The notes beneath the pieces are model-generated. The model had not been told where the DNA came from. It saw only the letters and a list, made by a program, of their open reading frames with translations, and made no database searches. A stretch of DNA of 41,170 bases from contig JAWXAX010000075.1 of assembly GCA_034439735.1 (NCBI GenBank), forward strand, positions 1-41,170, written 5' to 3'. The position numbers were made by a program, and so were the translations under genes. The stretch comes from Rhodothermales bacterium. Its GTDB lineage: Bacteria > Bacteroidota > Rhodothermia > Rhodothermales > JAHQVL01. This document shows positions 8,162-15,928 of this stretch, one piece after another. Numbering within the stretch: the stretch's first letter is position 1; the number at the start of each line of letters is the position of its first letter.

Positions 8162-8854
8162 ATGAGTACGATCTCCATGAAATCCTGGATGACACTTTCC
8201 TGCCTGGCGGCGCTTGTCCTCGCCGGCTGCCAGCCGCAAGCCACCCCCGAGGCCGCCGACGCGGCGCCCATGACGACAGCTGCCGCGGGCGAATGGATCA
8301 GCCTGTTCGACGGCGCCACCCTCGAGGGCTGGACCTTCAACGAAGATACGGGCACGTTCCGGGTTGAGAATGGGGTCCTCATCGTCGATGGACCGCGTTC
8401 CCACCTGTTCTACACTGGCCCGGTGGGCGATCACAATTTCAAGAACTTCGAGTGGAAGGCGGACATCATGACGATGCCCGGCGCCAACTCGGGGATGTAC
8501 ATCCACACCGAGTTTCAGCCGGACGGCTGGCCCGCGAAGGGCTACGAGATCCAGGTGAACAACTCGCACAGCGACTGGCGCCGGAGCGCCGGCCTTTACG
8601 GGATCGACGACGTACGCGAGGCGCCGGCGAAGGATAACGAGTGGTTCACGCAGCACATTGTCGTAAACGGTAGCCAGATCGTTACGATGGTGAACGGCGA
8701 TACGATGATCACCTACAACGAGCCGCCGAACGCCGAACGCCCGGAAGACATGGCCGGCCGCCGGCTCTCCAGCGGCACCATCGCCATCCAGGGCCACGAC
8801 CCGGAGAGCGTGATCCACTATAAGAACATCATGGTCAGGCTACTGCCGGATTGA
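8162..8854 (+). CDS. DUF1080/3-keto-disaccharide hydrolase-like lipoprotein
   Basis: The mature part opens with the family signature EWISLFDGATLEGW and runs through FKNFEWKADIMTMPGANSGM, YEIQVNNSHSDWR and a closing IAIQGHDPESVIHYKNIMVR. This is the full concanavalin-like jelly-roll of the DUF1080 family at its usual length. Some members cleave 3-keto-glycosides formed by GFO/IDH-type oxidoreductases, and many act on plant or algal glycans. The start is ambiguous between 8162 and 8177. Both give a lipobox VLAGC, with Cys23 or Cys18; the shorter signal is the more classical. No sugar oxidoreductase is adjacent. Lipid-anchored envelope enzyme; the substrate is not deducible. Confidence 0.87.
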   Translation: MSTISMKSWMTLSCLAALVLAGCQPQATPEAADAAPMTTAAAGEWISLFDGATLEGWTFNEDTGTFRVENGVLIVDGPRSHLFYTGPVGDHNFKNFEWKADIMTMPGANSGMYIHTEFQPDGWPAKGYEIQVNNSHSDWRRSAGLYGIDDVREAPAKDNEWFTQHIVVNGSQIVTMVNGDTMITYNEPPNAERPEDMAGRRLSSGTIAIQGHDPESVIHYKNIMVRLLPD

Positions 8855-8896
8855 GGTTGTTCCCCCCTGGCCCCGAGCATCGTTAGTTGATCTTCA

Positions 8897-8923
8897 GGAG
8901 AGTACGCCGGGGGCGTTCTCTCC
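8897..8923. terminator. hairpin between convergent lipoprotein and ferritin genes
   Basis: Arms GGAGAG-T-ACGCC and GGCGT-T-CTCTCC surround a GGG loop with a single T-T mismatch. It is placed between two convergent stop codons (8854 and 8932) and would fold on either strand. There is no T run, so an intrinsic terminator is likely only if it is non-canonical. mRNA 3'-end protection is the alternative. Confidence 0.45.
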
Positions 8924-8931
8924 CGGAGAGC

Positions 8932-9465
8932 CTACACCGCCTGATCCGCTGGCCGTGCGCCCATCTCACGGTCGAGCAGGTAGAGATTGGCGCCGTCGTT
9001 CCCGATGAGCGTGAGGGTGTCGATGATCGAGCGCGCGTTATCCTCCTCCTCTACCTGCTCATTGATGAACCAGTGGAGGAGCATTTCGAGCGGGTAGTCC
9101 TTGTGTTCCCGGGCGACATCGTACAGGCTGTTGATGCGACCGGTGATATAGCGTTCGTGTTCGAGGACCTGTTCGAAGGCCTCGCCGGGCGTTTTGAACT
9201 TGCTTTTCGGCTTACCGATAGCGTCCAGAGTGATGTTGCCATTACGCTGCAAGACAAAGTCGAAAAACTTCATGGCATGCATCGTCTCTTCTTCCCACTG
9301 GAGGCGTAGCCAGTGCGCGAAGCCTTTCAGGTTCATCGATTCAAACTGAGCCGACATCTGGAGGTAGAGGTAGGCGGATTCAAACTCGGCCTGGATCTGC
9401 TCGTTGAGTGCTTTTTCGACGGCCGGCGCCATATGGTTTCGGCTGGAGGAGGCGGCTTTTGACAT
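8932..9465 (-). CDS. ftnA: non-heme ferritin
   Basis: The 177-residue product (start at the MSKAAS methionine; 12 further in-frame residues upstream look non-coding) is a FtnA-type ferritin. Helix A has the QIQAEFESAYLYLQMSAQ segment with the ferroxidase glutamate. Helix B has GFAHWLRLQWEEETMHAMKFFDFV, giving the paired Glu and His ligands. Helix C carries HERYITGRINSLYDVAREHKDYP and helix D the HWFINEQVEEEDNARSI glutamates. The full ferroxidase centre seems present, so the 24-mer should oxidise Fe2+ and store it as mineral in the cytoplasm. No iron-box palindrome like that at 23596 is seen upstream. It is divergent from porX. Confidence 0.93.
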   Translation of the reverse strand: MSKAASSSRNHMAPAVEKALNEQIQAEFESAYLYLQMSAQFESMNLKGFAHWLRLQWEEETMHAMKFFDFVLQRNGNITLDAIGKPKSKFKTPGEAFEQVLEHERYITGRINSLYDVAREHKDYPLEMLLHWFINEQVEEEDNARSIIDTLTLIGNDGANLYLLDREMGARPADQAV

Positions 9466-9610
9466 GGGTGTAGCCCTGGCGTGGTGATTGGGTTCGCGCA
9501 AATGGAACGTTCGGTTCTGGAACCGATTAACTTTCCCGCTCTTCTAGCCGGGAAGCGGAGGAGACGTTCCTCAACCATCTTCAGTTACGCGCTAGGCTAT
9601 CCGGGTACCT

Positions 9611-11182
9611 ATGCCAGCACCACATATTCTCTGGGCCGACGACGAGATCGATCTTCTCAGGCCGCATATCCTGTTCCTGGAGTCCAGGGGCTACCGGGTC
9701 TCGAGTGCCACAAATGGTGCCGATGCCGTGGAACGGGTTCGCCGGGAGCGATTCGAAGTCGTATTGCTGGACGAGCAGATGCCGGGCATGGGCGGTCTGG
9801 AAGCGCTGGCCGCGATCAAGCGGATCGCGCCGGATCTGCCGGTCGTGATCGTCACGAAGAGCGAGGAAGAAGATTTGATGGAGCAGGCGCTGGGCGACCA
9901 GATCAGCGACTATCTCACCAAGCCGGTGAATCCGAGCCAGATCCTGCTGACGATCAAGCGGCTGCTGGAGAGCTCCCGGCTGCTCAACGAGAAAGCGTCC
10001 CAGCAGTATCTACAATCGTTCGGTCAGATCAGTTCGATGCTGGCCGCACCGTTATCTCACTCGGAATGGGTCGACTTATATTTGCGGCTGATCGCCTACG
10101 ACCTTTCCCTGGGCGACGACAACGGCGTGCGGCAGGTGCTCGAAGATCAGTATCAGGAAGCGAACCGGGAGTTCGGACGGTTCATCGAGGAGTCCTACCG
10201 GGCCTGGGTCGCCGGCCTGGATCGCCCGCCCGACGCCAGCCGGCCCCTGCTGTCGCACGAGGTGGTGCCGCGGGTCGTGCTCCCGGAAGTCGGCGATGGC
10301 CGGCCGGTGATCTTTTTTGTGATCGATTGCATGCGGCACGATCAGTGGCTCGAATTCGAGTCCATGCTCGCGCCCCTTTTCGCCATCGAAAAGTCGTTTT
10401 ATTACTCTATCCTGCCTACCGCCACTCCGTACGCCCGGAATGCCATTTTTAGCGGACTGATGCCGAACGACCTCGAGCGTCGTTACCCCGCGCTGTGGTC
10501 CGAGGGGGAGGAGGACGAGCACAGCCGCAACCGCAACGAAGAGGCTTTCCTGGGCGACATGATCGCGCGCCAGAAGCCGGGGATCCGGATGCGGTACGAG
10601 AAACTCGTGACCACCCAACACGGCCGGGACTTCGCGCAGAATATTGTCGCGTTTACCCAGAGCGATCTCAGCGCCATCGTTGTCAACTTCGTCGACATCC
10701 TGGCGCACAGCCGGTCGGACTCCGCGGTGCTCAAGGAGCTGGCGCCGGACGTGCCGGCGTACCGCTCCCTCACGCGCACCTGGTTCCAGCATTCCTGGCT
10801 CTACCAGGCCTTTCAGACGCTGGCCGAAAAAGACTGCACGATTATCGTCACCAGCGACCACGGGGCCGTCCGCAGTCTCCGCCCGACGCGCGTCATCGGG
10901 GATCGCGAGACGTCCACGGCGCTGCGTTATAAGTACGGCCGTAACCTCAAGTGCGATAGCAAGCACGCGATATTCGTCAAGAACCCACAGGAGTTTGGCC
11001 TGCCGGGGCGGGGCATCCACACGAATTATATCATCGCGAAGGAAGATTATTACTTTGTCTACCCGACGAACTTCCACCACTACGTGAATCTCTACCGCGA
11101 CACGATGCAGCACGGCGGCGCCTCGATGGAGGAGATGATCCTGCCGATCGTGAAGCTCAAGCCGCGGCGGCGGAACGATTAG
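9611..11182 (+). CDS. porX: PorX: response regulator with PglZ-type phosphatase-fold effector
   Basis: The 523-residue product begins with a receiver domain (1-120: acidic DDE at 10-12, phospho-acceptor Asp54 in LLDEQMPG, Thr82, Lys104 in LTKPVNP). A helical linker (120-200) and an alkaline-phosphatase-superfamily PglZ domain (about 230-515) follow. Metal-site residues are recognisable: Asp239 in VIDCMRHD, Thr272 in LPTATPYAR, Asp362 and His366 in VDILAHSRSD, Asp416-His417 in TSDHGA, and His501 in MQHGG. This is the PorX architecture; PorX works with PorY and the sigma factor SigP to control type IX secretion in Porphyromonas, and its effector hydrolyses oligonucleotides in studied cases. It is the first gene of a same-strand run with the SpoIIE-type phosphatase. 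PorY and SigP are not in the window. Confidence 0.95.
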   Translation: MPAPHILWADDEIDLLRPHILFLESRGYRVSSATNGADAVERVRRERFEVVLLDEQMPGMGGLEALAAIKRIAPDLPVVIVTKSEEEDLMEQALGDQISDYLTKPVNPSQILLTIKRLLESSRLLNEKASQQYLQSFGQISSMLAAPLSHSEWVDLYLRLIAYDLSLGDDNGVRQVLEDQYQEANREFGRFIEESYRAWVAGLDRPPDASRPLLSHEVVPRVVLPEVGDGRPVIFFVIDCMRHDQWLEFESMLAPLFAIEKSFYYSILPTATPYARNAIFSGLMPNDLERRYPALWSEGEEDEHSRNRNEEAFLGDMIARQKPGIRMRYEKLVTTQHGRDFAQNIVAFTQSDLSAIVVNFVDILAHSRSDSAVLKELAPDVPAYRSLTRTWFQHSWLYQAFQTLAEKDCTIIVTSDHGAVRSLRPTRVIGDRETSTALRYKYGRNLKCDSKHAIFVKNPQEFGLPGRGIHTNYIIAKEDYYFVYPTNFHHYVNLYRDTMQHGGASMEEMILPIVKLKPRRRND

Positions 11183-11254
11183 CGATTAACCATTATAGAT
11201 TGGTAAAGAGAACGTTTAACGTCGAAAACGTTGCTCGACCATGTCCCCCTCTTT

Positions 11255-12520
11255 ATGTCCATGCTCCCTCCCGAGGTAGAATCGCCTTTTGACGGGCTTG
11301 ATGCCATCGACACGATCGGCGAGTTGATGCTGGCGTCCCATTACGATCCCGAAGCGTTGTTGCAGGCGATCACCGATATCACCGTTCGCAAGATGGGCGT
11401 GAAGGGATGTGTATTGCGCATGCTGAACCCCGAGACGGGAGAACTCGGCATTCGATCCGTGACCGGTTTGAGTGAACGATTTCTGTTTTCAGCGCCCGTA
11501 ATCGATGCAAAGAACCGATTTCAAACAGTGATCGAGGAGCAGGGCGTCTACCGATTGCTGGATGTGCGCGCCGGCCAGGAGTTACAGTTCTCCGCAGCCG
11601 CGCTGGAAGAAGGCATCGCCTCGTTGCTGGCGGTAGGGCTCTTCAAGGACAAGAAAGTCATCGGCAGCCTGTCGGTCTACACCGCGCATCCGGTGTCGTT
11701 TTCGCATTACCACGAGCGGACGTTGCGCGTGCTGGCCCGATATGCGGTGATGGCCATCGAACTCGCGCGTCTCTATCGACAGGAATTGCAGGCGAAGCTC
11801 CAATCCCGCGACCTCTCCATCGCCGCCGGCATCCAGCATCGCATGCTCCCCGCGGTGATCCCGACAATCGAGGGATTTGATCTGGCCGCACGCCTGAACC
11901 CCTGGTACGAAGTGGGCGGGGATTTCTACGACATCGCGCGTATGGATGAGGAGTTACTGGGACTGGCGATGGGCGACGTGGCCGGCAAGGGGATGCCGGC
12001 GGCCCTCCTGATGTCGGGCGCACTCATGGCGCTGCGATCCCAGATGGGCAACAGCCGCCGCCTGCCCGAGATCGTCTCAGCGGTCAACGAGTTGCTCACG
12101 CGCGATACCCGAGCCGAAGAATACGCCAGCCTTATTTGCTGCCGGCTGGATCTTGAAGAATATGTTCTCTGTTACGTGAACGCCGGTCACCCCCCGCCCC
12201 TGTTGTTGCGAAATGGACGATTTACCATCCTCGACACCGGTGGCATGCCGCTGGGCATCCGGACGGGCATGACGTTCGACGAAGGCGTTATTCCACTGGA
12301 ATCGGGTGACCTGATCGTCTTCCGTACCGATGGCTGTACGACGGCGACCGATTCGCGTGGCCGTCTATTTGGTGAGCGGCGTTTCCGTAGTGCCATCCGT
12401 GCAAACGCAGGCGAACGTTCGTCCAGAATCGCCGACGCCATTCTGGCGGCGCTACGCCGGTTCGTGGGCGCCGCCGGCATGCGCGATGATCAAACCCTCA
12501 TGGTCCTTCGTATAGAATAA
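11255..12520 (+). CDS. GAF domain-SpoIIE/PP2C-type serine phosphatase
   Basis: The product (421 residues from the chosen ATG) has a GAF-type sensory domain at about 20-175 (IGELMLASHYDPEALLQAI at its start, ending in the long helix RTLRVLARYAVMAIELARLY). A short coiled linker (QAKLQSRDLSIAAGIQHRMLP) and a SpoIIE-type PP2M phosphatase (about 195-421) follow. Metal-binding acids are in YEVGGDFYD, MGDVAGKGMPAALLMS and MRDDQTLMVLRIE, all conserved. Such enzymes dephosphorylate Ser/Thr-phosphorylated proteins, typically anti-sigma-factor antagonists. A TTG start 24 nt upstream is possible but lies in an inverted repeat. It follows porX by 72 nt and precedes the antiporter by 8 nt, so co-transcription is likely. 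No STAS or anti-sigma partner is nearby. Confidence 0.9.
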   Translation: MSMLPPEVESPFDGLDAIDTIGELMLASHYDPEALLQAITDITVRKMGVKGCVLRMLNPETGELGIRSVTGLSERFLFSAPVIDAKNRFQTVIEEQGVYRLLDVRAGQELQFSAAALEEGIASLLAVGLFKDKKVIGSLSVYTAHPVSFSHYHERTLRVLARYAVMAIELARLYRQELQAKLQSRDLSIAAGIQHRMLPAVIPTIEGFDLAARLNPWYEVGGDFYDIARMDEELLGLAMGDVAGKGMPAALLMSGALMALRSQMGNSRRLPEIVSAVNELLTRDTRAEEYASLICCRLDLEEYVLCYVNAGHPPPLLLRNGRFTILDTGGMPLGIRTGMTFDEGVIPLESGDLIVFRTDGCTTATDSRGRLFGERRFRSAIRANAGERSSRIADAILAALRRFVGAAGMRDDQTLMVLRIE

Positions 12521-12528
12521 CCTCAGAT

Positions 12529-13470
12529 ATGACGACGGCTCTGTTTCTTGTTGGTGGACTCATTCTGCTCTATTTTGGCGCTGAAGCGCTCGTGCGTGGC
12601 GGCGCCGCGCTGGCGCTTCGTCTCGGGATCGCTCCTCTTATCGTCGGACTAACCGTGGTGGCGTTTGGCACCAGCGCCCCGGAGATGGTCGTAAGTGTGA
12701 GCGCGGCGACGACGGGGGCCGGCGGCATCGCCCTCGGCAACGTGATTGGATCGAACATTTGCAACATCGCGCTGATTCTGGGGCTGGCGGCGGTGATCCG
12801 CCCGATGAATGTGCAAGTCCAGCTGATCCGACTGGACATCCCGATCATGATCGGCGCGTCGGTGGCCCTTGTGGTGCTCCTGGCCGATGGAAGCCTCGGC
12901 CGGCTCGATGGCGCGTTGCTCGCCGGCACGATGGCGGTCTATCTCTGGTTCCTGATCGCAATGGCCCGACGCGACCGGAACGCGCTCGCCGGCGCCATGG
13001 AGGATACGGTCCACGCAACGTCGATTCCGACTGGGCGCGGGATCGTGATGGTCGTGGTCGGGCTCGCGCTGCTCATACTTGGCGGCATGTTCTTCGTCGA
13101 CGGCGCCGTGGCGTTGGCGGAAGGCCTCGGGGTGAGCGAGCGGGTGATCGGCCTAACGGTAATCGCTATTGGCACCAGCTTGCCCGAACTTGCCACATCG
13201 GTGGTGGCGTCGATCAAAAACGAAGGCGACATGTCGATCGGCAACGTGATCGGCTCGAATATCTTCAACATTCTCGCCATTCTGGGCATCAGCGCCCTCG
13301 TTGCGCCGCTTACCGCGACGGCGTTTTCGCTGCTCGATTTTGGCGTCATGCTGGGCGTGGCCATCTGCCTGTTTCCATTGGTCCGCTCCGGATTCCGCAT
13401 AAGCCGACTGGAAGGCGCGTTTTTGCTGGTGGTGTACGTCGTGTATGTCACCGTTGTCATCGTGCGCTGA
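12529..13470 (+). CDS. CaCA-family calcium/sodium antiporter (YrbG-like)
   Basis: The 313-residue product has about ten membrane helices arranged as two inverted halves. Each half carries an alpha-repeat: VVAFGTSAPEMVVSVSA with GNVIGSNICNIAL (about 44-82) and VIAIGTSLPELATSVVAS with GNVIGSNIFNILAI (about 210-252). The paired acidic residues (Glu in APE and in PEL) and the GSN motifs form the cation site. It should exchange Ca2+ for Na+ or H+ at the inner membrane. It starts 8 nt after the phosphatase gene, pointing to one transcript, and is convergent with the sulfur operon. Confidence 0.93.
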   Translation: MTTALFLVGGLILLYFGAEALVRGGAALALRLGIAPLIVGLTVVAFGTSAPEMVVSVSAATTGAGGIALGNVIGSNICNIALILGLAAVIRPMNVQVQLIRLDIPIMIGASVALVVLLADGSLGRLDGALLAGTMAVYLWFLIAMARRDRNALAGAMEDTVHATSIPTGRGIVMVVVGLALLILGGMFFVDGAVALAEGLGVSERVIGLTVIAIGTSLPELATSVVASIKNEGDMSIGNVIGSNIFNILAILGISALVAPLTATAFSLLDFGVMLGVAICLFPLVRSGFRISRLEGAFLLVVYVVYVTVVIVR

Positions 13471-13493
13471 CCGTGCCGCGGGCCGATCATCCG

Positions 13494-14021
13494 TTAAATA
13501 AAGATGATCTGCGTGTTGGCGCCTTCGGCCAGGGCGTACATCTCACCCACGGTGATGATGTCCTCCAGTTCGTCGATGAAGTCTTCCCGTTTCAGCTTGA
13601 ACATGTCGACGGCCAGCCGGCAGGCGTGGATCTTCCCACCGCTTTCCGAGATGATCTGCAGGAATTCGGAGACGGGCGGGATATCCAACTTCTCCATCTC
13701 CTTCTTCATCATCGTAGACACCAGCGCCTCGAAGCCCGGCAGGCCGGCGAGGATCGTGGGCATCTGTCGCATCATGGCCGGGTTACCGACGGTGGCGGTG
13801 TGCAGATGGTCCTGCGTGTCTTTCTTGATCGCCTCAAGCCCGAAAAACGTGAAGAAGAGTTCGGCCTGGATGCCCTCCATGAGGGCGCCGTTGGCCATGA
13901 TGAGGCCGGCGTAGACATCCTCCAGCGTCCCCTTCGAGACGATGACGAGCACTTTCTTGACGGGGTGTTTTTCCGGCCGGGGCACCGTAGCCGTTCCGGC
14001 GAGTTCAGCGGTGGCTTCCAT
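13494..14021 (-). CDS. DsrE/DsrF-like sulfur-carrier protein
   Basis: The 175-residue product has an N-terminal extension of about 20 residues, then KKVLVIVSKGTLEDVYAGLIMANGALMEGIQAELFFTFFGLEAI, the opening of the DsrE/DsrF/DrsH-like fold. Cys134 in GGKIHACRLAVDMF occupies the place of the family's active persulfide cysteine and is the only cysteine. Met-rich segments (residues 83-108) are also typical of the DsrE2 branch. Members pass sulfane sulfur to TusA or TusE/DsrC-type carriers. It is the last gene of the operon with the TusE-like and SQR-like genes (57 nt after the former), so it probably relays sulfur from sulfide oxidation. The precise partner is inferred. Confidence 0.88.
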   Translation of the reverse strand: MEATAELAGTATVPRPEKHPVKKVLVIVSKGTLEDVYAGLIMANGALMEGIQAELFFTFFGLEAIKKDTQDHLHTATVGNPAMMRQMPTILAGLPGFEALVSTMMKKEMEKLDIPPVSEFLQIISESGGKIHACRLAVDMFKLKREDFIDELEDIITVGEMYALAEGANTQIIFI

Positions 14022-14078
14022 GAGCGTGTCCGTGTGTGGGAGTATGGGTGTGAAGCGAAACGTTCAACGCATCAACGT

Positions 14079-14390
14079 TCAAACACAACTCACCGGCTTC
14101 GGAATGCCGGCGATGCGGCTGGCTTTTTTGAGTGGACCGCCGGGGAAGAGGTCGTAGAACTCCTTGATCGTGGTCACGTCGGACTTTCCAACGCGGCGAA
14201 TCGTTAGCTTTTCGCCGGCCGCGTCCTGCGCTCGGAGATAGTTGAGCACATCGAAGTGGCGATCGGTGAGCGCGATGCCTTCTTCGCGAGCGATTTCCTG
14301 GGCCAGATCGGGCGTCCATTCCGCGGGATCGGTGAAGTAGCCTTCGGCGTCGAGGTGGACCGGTGTGCCGGCGAGCAGGGTGCTTGTCAT
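14079..14390 (-). CDS. TusE/DsrC-family sulfur relay protein with a single cysteine
   Basis: The 103-residue product has full DsrC/TusE layout, with the C-terminal arm RIAGIPKPVSCV ending in the conserved penultimate Cys102. The second DsrC cysteine, 11 residues upstream in dissimilatory DsrC proteins, is replaced by Ser91. This places it with single-cysteine TusE-like proteins, not the two-cysteine DsrC that forms a trisulfide with sulfite reductase. Consistently, no dsrAB is present. It should carry a persulfide on Cys102. It lies 18 nt downstream of the SQR-like gene on the same strand. In tRNA thiolation TusE works with TusBCD, but here only a DsrE-like partner is adjacent, so a role in sulfide oxidation or sulfur trafficking is inferred. 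Confidence 0.9.
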   Translation of the reverse strand: MTSTLLAGTPVHLDAEGYFTDPAEWTPDLAQEIAREEGIALTDRHFDVLNYLRAQDAAGEKLTIRRVGKSDVTTIKEFYDLFPGGPLKKASRIAGIPKPVSCV

Positions 14391-14408
14391 GGTCGTGTCA
14401 GGTTGATT

Positions 14409-15662
14409 TCAGGAGACGGCTTCTTCTTCGAGTTCCTTGCCGGCGATGGACATATGCGCCGGCACGGGGAGTTCTTTCCCGGTCAGTAGCATGTGCCAGT
14501 AGACCCAGCGGAAGAAGAGCTTGCCCATGTGGTTGATTCTGGATTCCTTCAGCAGACTCATCGGGCCGAGGTGCGGCAGCGGGAATTTGCCCGGCAGCGG
14601 CTCGGTGACGTAGTTGAAGTCGATGAGCGTCGCTTTCCCGAACCCGGTTTCGATGAAACAGTTGGCGTGGCCGTCGAAGGAGGCCGTGAGCGGTTCGCCG
14701 GCTATGTAGTGGAGCACGTTTTCGATGAGCGTTTCGCTCATGAAATGGGCCACGGAGCCGGCCTTGGACGTCGGGACATTGGTAGCATCCCCGATGACGA
14801 ACATATTCGGGAATGCTTTCGACTGGAGCGTGTGTTTATCGGTCGGGATGTAGTTGAGGTCGTCGTCGTCGCTCAGGTCGCTGGCCTCGACGAAGTCTGC
14901 CCCCATGTTAACCGGCACGGAGACGAGCAGGTCGAACGGGACTTCCTTGCCGTCGTAGGAGACGAGCTTTTTCTCGGCCTCGTCGACACGTTCCAGGTAA
15001 AAGTCCGGCACGACGTTGATGCCCTTCTTCTCGAGCAGGCCGGAGAGCACTTCGGTGGCTTTGGGCTTGGTGAAGGCGCCGGCGAGGGGGGTGACGTAGA
15101 AGATATCCACCTTATCCCGCATGCCCTTCTCGGTGAAGTAGGCGTCGGCCAGGAAGGCGAATTCGAGGGGCGCGACGGGGCACTTGATGATGGTTTCGGC
15201 CAGGTTGATAACGAGCCGGCCGCCTTCCCAGTCCTCCAGCTTTCGCGCCAGACGGCTGGCGCCGTCGTGCGTGTAGAAGTCGAAGATGTCGGTATACCAG
15301 AGATCCCCTTTCAGGCCCGGGGTTTCTTCCGGCCGCGGCGAGGTGCCGGTGGCGACGATCAGCACATCGTACGAGAGCATGTCGCCGCTGGCGAGGCGGA
15401 CCTGGCTGGTGTCGCCCAGCACTTCCTCCACCTCATCCCAGATTACGTTGACGCCCTCGGGGAAGAAGTCGGTCTTGGCGCGCATGACTTCCTCCGGTTG
15501 GTAGATGCCGAACGGGATGAAGAGGAAGCCTGGTTGGTAGTAGTGGACGCGCTCTTTATCGACAATGGTCAGCTGCCATGCCGAAAGGTCGAGCCGGCGG
15601 TGCAACTTGTTGAGCATCATCGTGCCGGCTGTGCCGGCGCCCAGGATCAGCAGCTTTTTCAT
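14409..15662 (-). CDS. sulfide:quinone oxidoreductase-like FAD flavoprotein
   Basis: The 417-residue product starts with a dinucleotide-binding motif (LGAGTAG, residues 7-13). A second one-turn region lies near VLIVATGTSPRPEETPG (100-116), and the FAD-ending motif MFVIGDATNVPTSKAGSVAHF spans 287-307. Two cysteines occur, Cys161 in IIKCPVAPLEF and Cys335 in HANCFIE, at places where SQR-type enzymes hold redox or persulfide cysteines. A C-terminal amphipathic or hydrophobic tail (about 375-395, LFFRWVYWHMLLTG) fits monotopic membrane binding. SQR oxidises sulfide to sulfane sulfur with electrons going to quinone. It is first in the operon ahead of the TusE-like and DsrE-like genes. A related NADH-type flavoprotein cannot be fully excluded. 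Confidence 0.87.
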   Translation of the reverse strand: MKKLLILGAGTAGTMMLNKLHRRLDLSAWQLTIVDKERVHYYQPGFLFIPFGIYQPEEVMRAKTDFFPEGVNVIWDEVEEVLGDTSQVRLASGDMLSYDVLIVATGTSPRPEETPGLKGDLWYTDIFDFYTHDGASRLARKLEDWEGGRLVINLAETIIKCPVAPLEFAFLADAYFTEKGMRDKVDIFYVTPLAGAFTKPKATEVLSGLLEKKGINVVPDFYLERVDEAEKKLVSYDGKEVPFDLLVSVPVNMGADFVEASDLSDDDDLNYIPTDKHTLQSKAFPNMFVIGDATNVPTSKAGSVAHFMSETLIENVLHYIAGEPLTASFDGHANCFIETGFGKATLIDFNYVTEPLPGKFPLPHLGPMSLLKESRINHMGKLFFRWVYWHMLLTGKELPVPAHMSIAGKELEEEAVS

Positions 15663-15928
15663 ACCCGTTACCTGTTAAAGAGAAGGCCAATCTGCCGTGA
15701 AACTGTCACCGGGCAAAATAGCTGATGGCGCCTCCCAGGATTGCCGGGCGTCAGTCAATGGACGGGTAGTGCATGCGCTGTAGGGGTTGACGGGGAATAC
15801 ACTACACCCTTGTGGGTGCGTAAAAACGGTTCAAGGTTCGAGGGTTAAGGTTCAAAGGACCGCGCATCCTTGAACATTAAACCCCGAACCTTGAACCTTA
15901 ATCCTTGAACCTTAAACCTTAAACCGTT
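15663..15928. repeat. intergenic repeat tract with inverted GAACCTTGAACC copies
   Basis: Between the SQR-like gene and the heme lipoprotein lies a tract built from short units of the type TTCAAGGTT and its complement. CGGTTCAAGGTTCG (about 15827-15840) is answered by CGAACCTTGAACC in the right half (about 15885-15900), and the unit ACCTTAA or similar recurs four times up to 15923. Both orientations could fold into a long imperfect hairpin 3' of the lipoprotein gene. No gene is visible. The tract may be a transcript end for the minus-strand lipoprotein gene or a dispersed simple repeat. Confidence 0.6.

Noticed and set aside
11212-11233. TTG start for the GAF-SpoIIE phosphatase within an AACGTTT inverted repeat
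   Set aside because: An ATG 24 nt downstream keeps both domains intact and avoids the hairpin, so ATG at 11255 was preferred.
12759-14207. Plus-strand frame of 482 codons across the antiporter and sulfur genes
   Set aside because: Antisense or out of frame to two well-recognised genes, rich in Arg and His as expected for a GC-rich shadow frame.
14493-15725. Long plus-strand frame antisense to the SQR-like gene
   Set aside because: Fully antisense to a flavoprotein with clear motifs; composition is typical of an antisense frame in GC-rich DNA.
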